From Desulfuromusa sp. (GTDB taxonomy: Bacteria > Desulfobacterota > Desulfuromonadia > Desulfuromonadales > Geopsychrobacteraceae): a stretch of DNA of 23,398 bases. Positions 7,301 through 14,903 of this stretch are shown in pieces. Every line of letters starts with the position of its first letter. Position 1 is the stretch's first letter. Both the position numbers and the translations under genes were made by a program. The stretch lies in assembly GCA_021647765.1 (NCBI GenBank), contig JAKIUD010000051.1, positions 1 through 23,398 of the forward strand, given 5' to 3'. Under the pieces are notes generated by a model, which saw only the letters and a program-made list of their open reading frames with translations, searched no databases and had not been told where the DNA came from.

Positions 7301-8737
7301 TTAAAACAAGTCAATCCCGAAGCGATTATCAGTGTCAAACTGGTTTCCAGTGAAGGGGTTGGAACTATTGCTGCGGGAGTTGCAAAGGCCTACGCGGACA
7401 AGATTATTATTTCCGGTCATGATGGCGGTACGGGAGCGGCACCATTCAGCTCGATTAAATATGCGGGGAATCCTTGGGAACTAGGGCTGACTGAGGCACA
7501 TTTAAGTCTCAAGGCCAATCATCTCAGGGAATTGGTGCACCTACAAACTGACGGTGGACTGAAGATTGGTCGCGATGTGGTTAAGGCAGCGCTGATGGGT
7601 GCTGAAAGTTTCGGCTTCGGAACCCCCCTACTGGTTATCCTCGGCTGTAAACTCTTGCGGGTCTGCCATCTCAACCGCTGTACTGTTGGTATTGCAACGC
7701 AGGATGAAAACTTGCGGGCTCATTATGTTGGGACAGTCGAAAAAATTATCTGTTTTCTTCAGAATGTTGCTGAAGATGTTCGTGAAATTCTTGCGGAACT
7801 GGGCTTTCGTTCGCTGGACGAAGTTATTGGCCGGACCGACCTGTTGACCCCTGCAGCCTCGCAGAAATTTGATTTTTCAAAAATCCTGAGACAGATCGAA
7901 GGGGTTAACACCAAGCAGAAAGAGAACCCTCCCTTTGATGATAATGCTTTTGAGAAAGCGCTGCTGAAAGAGATCTATCCAGTGATTCAAAATCCCCGTT
8001 CAGAAGTGGTGATAGAACGGGATATCATTAATACGAACCGCAGTTTTGGGACTCTTATCAGTGGAGAGATTGCCAGGTTTTATGGAGATAAAGGGCTTTC
8101 CAGGGAAGCCATCACCATCAAGCTCAAAGGGGCGGCAGGGCAATCGTTGGGAGCTTTCCTTGCGGAAGGGATGTCATTGTTTTTGAGCGGGGTTGGTAAC
8201 GACTATGTTGGTAAGGGGATGCATGGTGGCAGAATTATTATTATCCCACCGATTTATCAGGAAAAATCCTCAGCGGCGGGTAATACTTGTCTATATGGAG
8301 CTACTGGTGGAAAATTATTTATTGCAGGGGCGGCTGGCGAACGTTTTGCCGTCAGAAACTCAGGTGCTCTGGCTGTGGTCGAAGGAACCGGTGATCATGC
8401 CTGTGAATATATGACTGGTGGCACGGTGGTCGTTCTTGGTGAAACGGGGATTAATTTCGCGGCAGGAATGACCGGGGGGGCGGCTTTTGTCTATGATCGG
8501 GAAAATCATTTTATTGATAGATTGAATCAGGAGCTGGTGGTTGCACGTAGAATTGATGTTGATGATGATAATGAAGGGAAGCTTTATCTGAAAAAAATTC
8601 TAACCAGTTACTTCAACCGTACCAGCAGTCCGAAGGCGCAAAGAATTTTGAACGATTATCGAGAAGAGCTGGCTTATTTCTGGATGGTCACTCCAAAAGA
8701 TATGAAAGCACCACTCAACCCTAAAGAAGGCGACTGA
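4325..8737 (+). CDS. gltB: Glutamate synthase, large (alpha) subunit
   Basis: GltB takes ammonia from glutamine and adds it to 2-oxoglutarate, giving two glutamates; with glutamine synthetase it forms the GS-GOGAT ammonia assimilation route. The 1470-residue protein has the full bacterial layout. A class II amidotransferase domain comes first, with the nucleophile Cys11 in NCGFGLL after a ten-residue propeptide. A central domain follows, then the FMN/2-oxoglutarate domain with SSNCGEGGEDA, PGEGGQLPG and SGHDGGTGAAP. Cys1108, Cys1114 and Cys1119 (C-x5-C-x4-C) hold the 3Fe-4S cluster. A C-terminal GxGxG beta-helix (from about residue 1250) ends the protein. I chose the ATG at 4325, with AGAGGA upstream, because it gives the expected short propeptide; an upstream in-frame GTG lacks a ribosome site. 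gltD follows 36 bases later. Confidence 0.97.
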   Translation: MNLAAQFRDNCGFGLLAHIHNQPSHQLLQDAIKALSRMMHRGAISADGKTGDGSGLLCSMPTGFMRKIAEENGISLPKQFAVATLFLSDAEKQLKIFQEQCETNDLHVLLTRVVPLDTDALGKYALQTLPDIIQVFVVPAALIATHRFDALIYLTRKEVEHQLRDDPDFYVPSFSQTLVSYKGLVMPTYIKKLFPDLQNEDFKISFAMFHQRFSTNTLPQWKLAQPLRMIAHNGEINSIQGNRFKALNKFTAAASPIFSDSELKRIFPILEDGVSDSANLDNMAEFMLANGVDFFKAIRSLIPPARHNVAHIPAKLRAFYEYTSASYEPWDGPAAVSLTNGRYIGCILDRNGLRPAKYIITKDDRLLISSEYGVLDTAPEMVRERGRLQSGEMIAADLIQGKIFYTDDIDRYLMESQPYNHWLTEHTYYLQEFIERQFEDLSDYRYPELYKLQRYHNITGEVIDLMIRPMMQDGKEPVGSMGDDCPLAAFSDQQRNFSDFFKQKFAQVTNPPIDPLREKVVMSTTIGFGGIGNPLLETKDRAKRLKSISPILSYDIFQALLSFGDPELPRYEASYKHRTFKTGFTANLKKSLQGLGQQVVDAVTNDGIRIVILDDRALSPQQKLIPMAMALGYVNQQLLQAEQRQHVTIVACTAEVFEPHAAAVLVGYGSVALYPWLLYATGLSLCEARNLSAKEIREALKNIYAALTKGILKIMSKMGISTVSSYRNAALFDIIGLSEEVVDICFNGSAALLPGLGFSAIEERIEKTHRKHFLENHMQPVYPLEVGGFYRDNPGFEYHDFNSQVVTQLHRFAEIRSRDEYLKFREMITGRGIRFIRDALQFTSPNQPISLDDVEPVKAITCRFDSAAMSLGALSPEAHEALAEAMNQLGGSSNCGEGGEDAARFKTVRNSKIKQIASGRFGVTPGYLRSAKEIQIKLAQGAKPGEGGQLPGEKVSSLIAALRFTVPGVTLISPPPHHDIYSIEDLAQLIFDLKQVNPEAIISVKLVSSEGVGTIAAGVAKAYADKIIISGHDGGTGAAPFSSIKYAGNPWELGLTEAHLSLKANHLRELVHLQTDGGLKIGRDVVKAALMGAESFGFGTPLLVILGCKLLRVCHLNRCTVGIATQDENLRAHYVGTVEKIICFLQNVAEDVREILAELGFRSLDEVIGRTDLLTPAASQKFDFSKILRQIEGVNTKQKENPPFDDNAFEKALLKEIYPVIQNPRSEVVIERDIINTNRSFGTLISGEIARFYGDKGLSREAITIKLKGAAGQSLGAFLAEGMSLFLSGVGNDYVGKGMHGGRIIIIPPIYQEKSSAAGNTCLYGATGGKLFIAGAAGERFAVRNSGALAVVEGTGDHACEYMTGGTVVVLGETGINFAAGMTGGAAFVYDRENHFIDRLNQELVVARRIDVDDDNEGKLYLKKILTSYFNRTSSPKAQRILNDYREELAYFWMVTPKDMKAPLNPKEGD

Positions 8738-8773
8738 TATTATCCTTCAGCAACTTCTTTTTGGAGCTATCTT

Positions 8774-10159
8774 ATGCAGAACTTTGTAGAAACGAATCGC
8801 AAGGATCTTGAAAAAGTTGAACCAACCCGGCGATTACGCAATTTTGCTGAAATCTATCAGTTTTTTAACAACCGTCAAGTGCGTAAACAGGGTGAGCGCT
8901 GTGTGCAATGTGGCGATCCATTTTGTACAACGATCGGTTGTCCGCTGCAAAACTATATACCCCAGTGGCTGGAGGCGGTTGCCGCCAGGGATTTAGAACG
9001 GGCGTTTCAGCTTTCGAATGAAAGCTCCCCGTTCCCGGAGATCCTTGGGCGGGTGTGTCCACAGAGTCTTCTCTGCGAAGGGGCTTGTACTTTAGATGAT
9101 GGTTATGGAGCCATCACGATTGGTGCCATAGAAGCTTCAATCACTGACCTTGCTTTTACTGCCGGGCTCGAACTCCCTTTTCCAGCTATTTGCCATCCTG
9201 AGAGGGTTGCTGTTGTCGGTTCCGGGCCGGCAGGGATTTCCTGCGCCCACTTTTTACTGCGTGCTGGTATTGGCGTTGACATGTATGAACGCGCTGATCG
9301 ACCGGGGGGGCTTTTAACTTATGGTATCCCCGGGTTCAAACTGGATAAAAAGATTGTTGCACGGCGTTTTACAATACTCCGCGAAGCAGGTCTTCAAATA
9401 CATCTTCAGCAGGAAATTGGTAAAGATATCAGTTTGTCTGGATTGATCGAAAATAATGATGCAGTTTTTGTCGGTATCGGTGCAACACAGGGGCGAGGCT
9501 CTAATCTTTCTGGAGCAGGGCTCCCGGAAGTGATCCTGGCAATGGATTATCTGACTGAAAAACAAAAACAATTATTCAGAGGATCAGCCGATCCGCAGTT
9601 TTTCATGCAGGATAAAAGGGTTGTGGTTATCGGGGGAGGGGATACGGCAATGGATTGTTTGCGCACTGCTATTCGTGATGGAGCCAGTCAGGTTTCATGC
9701 CTTTATCGTCGTGATGAAGCAAACATGCCGGGAAGTCATAAAGAATTTCACAACGCTGTTGAGGAGGGTGTTGAGTTCTGCTTCAATATCAGTCCACGTG
9801 AAATTCGCCGCGAAGCCGAAGGGACGCTCTGCGTTGAAGTTGAAAAAACCAGGTTGGGGGGGGAAGCAGAAGATGGTCGCCAGCAGATTGAAATTATTCC
9901 GGATACCACGCATTGTGTTCCTGCTGACGTTGTTATTCTGGCTCTTGGATTTGATGTTTGTCCCTTTTCTGATCTGGAATCAAATGGTATCAAAATAAAC
10001 CAGTCGGGGCAGATTCAGGTTAATCCAGCAACCGGAGTCACCAGTCATGCAAAAGTTTATTCTGGTGGAGATTGCTATCGAGGGGCAGATCTGGTTGTGA
10101 CTGCTGCTGCAGACGGTCGAAAAGCTGCTCTGGCCATTATGCGAAAACTTTTGAGCTGA
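8774..10159 (+). CDS. gltD: Glutamate synthase, small (beta) subunit
   Basis: GltD oxidises NADPH and passes electrons through FAD and 4Fe-4S clusters to the GltB active site. The 461-residue length is typical. Cluster cysteines lie in C43-x2-C46-x4-C51-x4-C56, with a second group at Cys95, Cys101 and Cys105. The FAD-binding VAVVGSGPAG is at residues 145-154 and the NADPH-binding VVVIGGGDTAMDC at about 283-295. A last FAD motif, YSGGDCYRGADLVV, is near the end. GGAG lies seven bases before the ATG. It is co-transcribed with gltB. Related GltD-like proteins serve as partners of other oxidoreductases, but adjacency to gltB makes the glutamate synthase role firm. No clear terminator follows. Confidence 0.96.
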   Translation: MQNFVETNRKDLEKVEPTRRLRNFAEIYQFFNNRQVRKQGERCVQCGDPFCTTIGCPLQNYIPQWLEAVAARDLERAFQLSNESSPFPEILGRVCPQSLLCEGACTLDDGYGAITIGAIEASITDLAFTAGLELPFPAICHPERVAVVGSGPAGISCAHFLLRAGIGVDMYERADRPGGLLTYGIPGFKLDKKIVARRFTILREAGLQIHLQQEIGKDISLSGLIENNDAVFVGIGATQGRGSNLSGAGLPEVILAMDYLTEKQKQLFRGSADPQFFMQDKRVVVIGGGDTAMDCLRTAIRDGASQVSCLYRRDEANMPGSHKEFHNAVEEGVEFCFNISPREIRREAEGTLCVEVEKTRLGGEAEDGRQQIEIIPDTTHCVPADVVILALGFDVCPFSDLESNGIKINQSGQIQVNPATGVTSHAKVYSGGDCYRGADLVVTAAADGRKAALAIMRKLLS

Positions 10160-10243
10160 AATCAGCTAACTGCTTCTTTCCCTTTGTTATTCATCCAGTG
10201 AATACCCTTAATCCAGAAGTAGAAAAAAGAATATCAATTTTCT

Positions 10244-10310
10244 GTGTCTAAATATTGACACATTATAGAAAATATATTATGTTAGTCCAATCTTTGCAGT
10301 TTAGTGTCAA
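10244..10310 (+). promoter_or_regulatory. Predicted sigma-70 promoter and operator-like repeats of the sigma-54 activator gene
   Basis: TTGACA (10255-10260) and TATGTT (10278-10283) are 17 bases apart, a near-consensus promoter 50 bases before the gene. GTGTC (10244-10248) and GACAC (10257-10261) form an inverted repeat across the -35 box. The 7-bp TTGACAC (10255-10261) is repeated inverted as GTGTCAA (10304-10310). These could be operator half-sites, perhaps for autoregulation; that part is inference. Confidence 0.5.
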
Positions 10311-10333
10311 AAAAACAACTCTGACAGCATGAA

Positions 10334-11377
10334 ATGGATTTTATTGGTATGGCCACAAAAGGTGGATTCGGGGGAATGATTGGAAATTCTCCGCAAATGC
10401 TGGAACTCTTTGATTTAATTTCCTGTGTTGCTGAAGATGGTGAGAGTACGGTGCTGATCCAGGGGCAGAGTGGAACCGGGAAAGAGCTGATAGCCCGGGC
10501 AATTCATGATAAAAGTCTCCGTAAATCTTCCCCCTTTGTTCCGGTGAATTGCGCTGCAATTCCTGATGAACTTCTGGAAAGTGAGCTGTTTGGCTATGTC
10601 AAAGGTGCTTTTACCGGAGCTCAGCAGTCAAAAATAGGGCGGGTTCAGTTTGCCGATGGTGGCACCCTGTTTCTTGATGAAATTGGAGACATGAAAGCAA
10701 ACCTGCAGGCCAAGTTATTGCGGGTTCTGCAGGAGCGTGAAGTTGAGCAAGTTGGGGGGATCAGGGCAACCAAAGTTGATGTCCGGGTCATTGCGGCGAC
10801 TCACCAAAACCTGGAAGAGTTGGTTGCCGAGGGGAGATTCCGTGAGGATCTTTATTATCGGCTTGCGGTTATTCCTCTGATTGCTCCACCATTGCGCGAA
10901 CGTCAGGCTGATATTGGTTTATTGATCGATACTTTTATTGAACGTTTCAGTCGGCGAAAAACTGACCGACGTACCACGATTGATCCAGTTGCGATGAGAA
11001 ATTTACAGGCTTATCCTTGGCCCGGCAATGTTCGGGAGTTGGAAAATCTGATGCAACGATTGGTTGTTTTGCATCGAGGGAAGCGGATTACCTTAAAGGA
11101 GTTACCCGAAAAATATTGTTGTGTCGATTTGAAATCAGCTGAAATTGACCCTTCTGGAAATGGATCGGAGAGATCTTTAGTTTCGTCTGCCCCCCCGGAG
11201 GCTGAATGGTCTGATGATGGGTTGGATTTCAACGGTTTGATCAGTGAGTTTGAGGATCGTCTGATTCTTCAAGCTTTGAGCCGAACCGGTGGAAATAAAA
11301 AAGAAGCGGCACGGATGCTTAATTTGAAGAGAACGACTTTAATTGAAAAGATAAAGAAGAAAAATTTACCGGCATGA
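10334..11377 (+). CDS. Sigma-54-dependent transcriptional activator without sensory domain
   Basis: This 347-residue AAA+ activator remodels sigma-54 RNA polymerase at -24/-12 promoters. It has Walker A GQSGTGKE (44-51), the sigma-54-contacting GAFTGA (91-96), Walker B GGTLFLDEIGD (109-119), the FREDLYYRL region (169-177) with putative arginine fingers, and a Fis-type helix-turn-helix (about 319-343). The AAA+ domain starts after about 15 residues, so there is no receiver, GAF or PAS domain. Such short forms resemble PspF or flagellar regulators and are usually controlled by partner proteins or level. No strong ribosome site precedes the ATG at 10334; ATG at 10349 is an alternative. It converges on the chemotaxis operon with one base between stops. 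A motility or chemotaxis role is suggested only by position. Confidence 0.9.
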   Translation: MDFIGMATKGGFGGMIGNSPQMLELFDLISCVAEDGESTVLIQGQSGTGKELIARAIHDKSLRKSSPFVPVNCAAIPDELLESELFGYVKGAFTGAQQSKIGRVQFADGGTLFLDEIGDMKANLQAKLLRVLQEREVEQVGGIRATKVDVRVIAATHQNLEELVAEGRFREDLYYRLAVIPLIAPPLRERQADIGLLIDTFIERFSRRKTDRRTTIDPVAMRNLQAYPWPGNVRELENLMQRLVVLHRGKRITLKELPEKYCCVDLKSAEIDPSGNGSERSLVSSAPPEAEWSDDGLDFNGLISEFEDRLILQALSRTGGNKKEAARMLNLKRTTLIEKIKKKNLPA

Positions 11378-11378
11378 A

Positions 11379-13304
11379 TCAGCTAGCCTTTTTGAAGTGT
11401 TGGGTCACCTTATCCTGAATCTCATCACTGCTGGCGGGCATCACCAGAATGTCTTTAGCACCGTATTTGACGGCTCGAAGAACCGCAGAACGAGTCCACT
11501 CAGCACCGGCAAAAATAATCGGTGGCAGTGGTTGTCCTGCCGATTGTAGTTTGATTGCTGAAGCAAATCCCTTTTCCCCGACCTGTTCCATAATCAGAAC
11601 AATTCCGAGAATTTTGTGCTGTTGAAACAGTTCTTTGACTTCCTCTTGAAAACTTAAAACCTGACACTCATATTCGGTAGAAGAGAGAATTTCTACAAAG
11701 TGCTCAGCGGCAGATTTTTGGTCACTAATCAAAAGTACGATAGGGGATCCAGTTGGTTTCTCGATTGGCTGAGTTGTTGTCTCTGCTGCTGGGATATTTT
11801 CTGCGCTGGCAACACTTGCAGCAGAAGGAGAAGGTGTGGTTGCCCCAGTTGCTTCCCTGGCGGCTGGCGGCCCTCCCCACTCACCAGGTGCTGGTTCTGT
11901 TGTTGTTTTTGCCGCAGGGGAAGATTGAGCATTGGTTTTTTCAGGAGCAGATGTTGATTCTTGCCTTTGAGTTGAATCAGCTACTTGTTCGTTGTCAAGA
12001 TCGAAAATTTCTGCAGGGAAAAGCAGCAGTATCCGGTGTAATTCCTGACCTTCCATCTGTATTGCAAATGAAGCCAGATAGTAATTCCCCTCGGGGAAAG
12101 GTTGATCAGAAGTCGGATCAATTTTGGTTGGGACAATTACCTCGGTTTCGGTTTTGATAAAACGGAGTTGTTTCGGGTAGCGATCAAGAAAAACCTGGGT
12201 TAGACTGCCAGAAAGAATATTGGCAATTTCACCGTAGGCATCTTCAACATCACCATCGAATTGCCCCTTACTCTTCTGTTCCTGGATTTGATCTTCAGGG
12301 AGCATAATCAGAGTGCCACCGAGAACGACAGCATCTGGAACCTGTGCAACTATAAAGCCTAGCCCTTCCCGATCTCCAGTGACCTTCATCTGGGTCAGAA
12401 CCGATTTTTCGATACAATGATTAGAAAAGAAATTGGCCTTGCTGGTCATCACCAGTTGAATGTCATCACATTTCAGGGACTGACCAAGTAACGCTCCGAC
12501 CTCTTCACCGACTTGTCCGATAGTTGCATTAAATACAACATCGGTTATTTTTTTGGCATCGGCAAAGGGTGGTTTTTTTTCTACATCTGGGGCGGAGTCA
12601 GCTTCAGGACTCGAGTCGCTGGCTGCTGCAACAAATTCTGTTTCCGGGGTCGCTTCCTGCACTTCCTGCTCTGTTGTTTCTTCGGCATCTTCTGGAGTTT
12701 CTTCGGTGCTTTCCTGAGTTTTAACTGTTTCCTCTTCCAGTTCAAAGATTGCTGCTGGAACGACAAATTCTAACGGGCCGAGATCTTTATCGCCAACCTT
12801 TATCTGTCCACTGGCTACATAGTAATTTCCGGGTGCAAAAGGTTCATCGCTGGCGGAATCGATCTTGGTCGGGATGAGTTCCTCAACGGATTGTTTTATA
12901 AAACGGAGTTTTTTAGAGTATTTATCAACAAATGCCTGGGTGAAAACGCCAGCAATAATATTGGCAACTTCACCAAAAGCATCCTCCATTTCACCATCAA
13001 GTTTTTCGTTTTGTGCGCCCTCCTCGATAACATCTTCAGGAAGCATGATTAAGGTTCCGCCAAGAATAACAGCGGAGGAGATTCGACTGAGAAGGTAGCA
13101 ATCACCTTCACGATCACCTTCAACAGTCATCCTGGTCAGGGCGGTTTTGTGTCGTTCCAGATTGCTGAAAAGGTCTTCTTTGGTGGTGAGATTGAGCTGA
13201 ATATCAGAACAGGTTAACTTCTGTCCCAGCAGGGCACCTATTTCTCCAGCCAGGTTTTCCATCCCCGACTTACAGACGACATCAATTATAGCCCGCTGAT
13301 TCAA
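11379..13304 (-). CDS. Tandem CheX/CheC-like phosphatase protein with degenerate receiver domain
   Basis: The 641-residue protein has an unusual three-part build. Two homologous CheX/CheC-like modules (about 1-190 and 250-437) share DREG, LGGTLIMLPED, GNYY and PTKID. Each has the phosphatase signature D-x3-E-x2-N (Asp108/Glu112/Asn115 and Asp355/Glu359/Asn362). An acidic E/T/P-rich linker separates them, and a Ser/Thr/Pro/Ala-rich linker (about 438-518) leads to a receiver-like domain (519-641). That domain has one acidic residue (Asp528) where receivers have two; Met replaces the phospho-acceptor Asp (about 572), and Met also replaces the conserved Lys (about 622). It is therefore probably not phosphorylated. 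The likely role is dephosphorylating CheY-P, with the C-terminus for docking. The start is TTG, five bases after AGAGG. It is the last gene of the che operon. Confidence 0.8.
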   Translation of the reverse strand: MNQRAIIDVVCKSGMENLAGEIGALLGQKLTCSDIQLNLTTKEDLFSNLERHKTALTRMTVEGDREGDCYLLSRISSAVILGGTLIMLPEDVIEEGAQNEKLDGEMEDAFGEVANIIAGVFTQAFVDKYSKKLRFIKQSVEELIPTKIDSASDEPFAPGNYYVASGQIKVGDKDLGPLEFVVPAAIFELEEETVKTQESTEETPEDAEETTEQEVQEATPETEFVAAASDSSPEADSAPDVEKKPPFADAKKITDVVFNATIGQVGEEVGALLGQSLKCDDIQLVMTSKANFFSNHCIEKSVLTQMKVTGDREGLGFIVAQVPDAVVLGGTLIMLPEDQIQEQKSKGQFDGDVEDAYGEIANILSGSLTQVFLDRYPKQLRFIKTETEVIVPTKIDPTSDQPFPEGNYYLASFAIQMEGQELHRILLLFPAEIFDLDNEQVADSTQRQESTSAPEKTNAQSSPAAKTTTEPAPGEWGGPPAAREATGATTPSPSAASVASAENIPAAETTTQPIEKPTGSPIVLLISDQKSAAEHFVEILSSTEYECQVLSFQEEVKELFQQHKILGIVLIMEQVGEKGFASAIKLQSAGQPLPPIIFAGAEWTRSAVLRAVKYGAKDILVMPASSDEIQDKVTQHFKKAS

Positions 13305-13338
13305 AATAACCTCTTAATCTTGAAGAATTACGGCAAGG

Positions 13339-13797
13339 CTAGTTGAGATTGTACTTCATCTCGATAAAAAACTGTCCCTGCTCAATACTGAATGGAATAA
13401 TAACTCGATTACTTCTTGGAGAAGAAGCGATTGTATATGATTTTCCCGATATTGCTGTTGGAATAGCCAGTTCCAGGCCAATATTTTCGGCGGCGAATCT
13501 TTCTTTTAATCCCCCGGCAACCATATTGGCAATCTCTCCCAAGGCATCCTTAACATCGGCATCAACTTCCTCAATCTCCATGCCAAGCATTGCTCCGGAA
13601 ATTGCCAGACCAACGGTTTCCGGACAGTGAATGCCAAGCATTGCAGAAAAACCACCGGTCAAACCAATCATTGCTGAAACGTGACAACCAAGAGCCCGTT
13701 TCCCTTGTTCAAGTGGAGCATCTGCAGAGACTTCCATAAAAATCATGGTGTTAAAGATCTCTTCGGTTGTTTTTACAATTTTTTTAGCAAATTCCAC
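13339..13797 (-). CDS. cheX: CheX-type CheY-P phosphatase (first paralogue)
   Basis: CheX proteins dephosphorylate CheY-P in organisms that lack CheZ. This 152-residue protein has the usual CheX length and the catalytic signature Asp84-x3-Glu88-x2-Asn91 in KDALGEIANMVAGG. It is clearly paralogous to the next gene upstream: both contain IGLTG, MLAIH/MLGIH, LGM and the DA-x-GE-x-AN helix at identical residue numbers, which points to tandem duplication. The start is GTG, with GAAGGA six bases upstream. It lies 36 bases after its paralogue and 34 bases before the 641-residue gene, so all three are probably translated from one mRNA. Phosphatase activity is inferred from the motif. Confidence 0.88.
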   Translation of the reverse strand: MEFAKKIVKTTEEIFNTMIFMEVSADAPLEQGKRALGCHVSAMIGLTGGFSAMLGIHCPETVGLAISGAMLGMEIEEVDADVKDALGEIANMVAGGLKERFAAENIGLELAIPTAISGKSYTIASSPRSNRVIIPFSIEQGQFFIEMKYNLN

Positions 13798-13833
13798 TGT
13801 TTTTCCTTCAGAAGACGTAGAAAAAGAGGCTTT

Positions 13834-14295
13834 TCAGTTAGCTTTACTGATTTGCAACTCAACCATGAAGGTCTGCCCGTTAAACGCAAATGGAACTGTA
13901 ACTAATTCTGCATCTGCCAGGCAGTCAACCGCATACTCCTCACCGTGGATTGCTGATGGCATAGAGAGCTGAACTTTACTCCCCTCGGGATCAAGAGTCG
14001 CCTTTATGCTGCCACCCAACATATTGGCCAGTTCACCAACGGCATCACAGACATCCTCATCAATCTCGTCGACATCCATCCCGAGAAAAGCAGTGGTAAT
14101 AGCCAGTGCAACATTATCGGGCAGATGAATTGCCAGCATTCCTTTGGTTGAGCCCGTCAGACCGATAATTCCTGAGATACTGTTGACTAATTTACTGTCA
14201 GCTCGTTTAAATGGTTCCCCAGGGGTGACATCCAACATCACCATGCTGGAAAAAATCTCCTGAGTTGCCGCGGCTATGTCTTGAGCGTATTTCAC
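13834..14295 (-). CDS. cheX: CheX-type CheY-P phosphatase (second paralogue)
   Basis: This 153-residue CheX-family protein has the signature Asp84-x3-Glu88-x2-Asn91 within CDAVGELANMLGG. It would dephosphorylate one or both CheY proteins of the cluster. It is the paralogue of the 152-residue gene just downstream, with conserved motifs at the same positions. The start is GTG, six bases after AGGAG; no ATG is better placed. A 175-base gap separates it from the upstream cheY, the largest gap in the operon, so a second promoter may drive this distal group. Which CheY each paralogue prefers cannot be told from sequence. Confidence 0.88.
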   Translation of the reverse strand: MKYAQDIAAATQEIFSSMVMLDVTPGEPFKRADSKLVNSISGIIGLTGSTKGMLAIHLPDNVALAITTAFLGMDVDEIDEDVCDAVGELANMLGGSIKATLDPEGSKVQLSMPSAIHGEEYAVDCLADAELVTVPFAFNGQTFMVELQISKAN

Positions 14296-14470
14296 AGAGG
14301 ACTCCTTTAAGCGCCTGACAATGTCATTAACTTGCTGATTATAACTAATCTTTCGCTTAGATAGCTAGATTTTGAAATGTTGCCCCTTCCCCCTTGATGA
14401 GGGAAGATTGGGACTGATCAGGTTGATTTATGACCCCTTCAGCAAAACAATTTCAGTGTTTCAGCGAGGG
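14296..14470 (-). promoter_or_regulatory. Largest gap inside the che operon; possible internal promoter
   Basis: This 175-base gap lies between cheY and the first cheX. On the minus strand a perfect TATAAT (14343-14338) occurs about 45 bases before the cheX start, but no good -35 box lies 16-18 bases upstream. A 6-bp hairpin, CTTCCC/GGGAAG, lies near 14387-14407 without a U tract. An internal promoter or processing site is possible but weakly supported. Confidence 0.25.
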
Positions 14471-14842
14471 TTAGAGTAGTGGTCCTAGAGTTTCGTTGAT
14501 CAAATCGGGGGTAAATGGTTTTTTAATTGCCCCTTTGGCTCCGTAAGATTTTGCCTCATCGATAATATCGGAGCCGGTTTCGGTAGAAATCATGATCACC
14601 GGGATATCTTTGATGGCATCATCTTCTGACTTGGCCTTGAGAAATTCCAGACCGGTCATGTTTGGCATGTTGATATCACTGAGAACCACATCAACTTTGT
14701 TGGCTGCAAGGACATCAAGAGCCTCTTGGCCATCACCCGCTTCAAGTATTTGCTCAAAATCGATTCCTGCCTGGCGAAGTGAGCGAGATACAATTTTACG
14801 CATCGTATTGGAATCATCGACAATCAAGACTGTTTTACCCAT
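14471..14842 (-). CDS. cheY: CheY-type single-domain response regulator (distal)
   Basis: This 123-residue stand-alone receiver has every phosphorylation residue: Asp9 and Asp10 (metal), Asp56 in LSDINMP (phospho-acceptor), Ser86 in MISTE at the CheY Thr87 position, and Lys108 in KKP. CheA would phosphorylate it and CheX-type proteins dephosphorylate it. AAGGAG lies eight bases before the ATG. It sits between the divergent CheX-like gene and the paired cheX genes. Two CheY proteins in one operon suggest that one drives the output and the other acts as a phosphate sink or different output; which is which cannot be decided from sequence. Confidence 0.93.
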   Translation of the reverse strand: MGKTVLIVDDSNTMRKIVSRSLRQAGIDFEQILEAGDGQEALDVLAANKVDVVLSDINMPNMTGLEFLKAKSEDDAIKDIPVIMISTETGSDIIDEAKSYGAKGAIKKPFTPDLINETLGPLL

Positions 14843-14903
14843 GTTGTTTGCTCCTTTGTTTAGAAATATTCAGTGTTTATGTTAAGAAAATTAAGAGTAT
14901 GAA

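Noticed and set aside
11700..12157. Plus-strand reading frames rich in Trp, Cys and Leu opposite the 641-residue gene
   Set aside because: They are the complement of the Pro/Ala/Glu-rich linkers of the minus-strand gene and have no ribosome sites.
14387..14407. Terminator between cheY and cheX
   Set aside because: The stem is short and no U tract follows on the minus strand.
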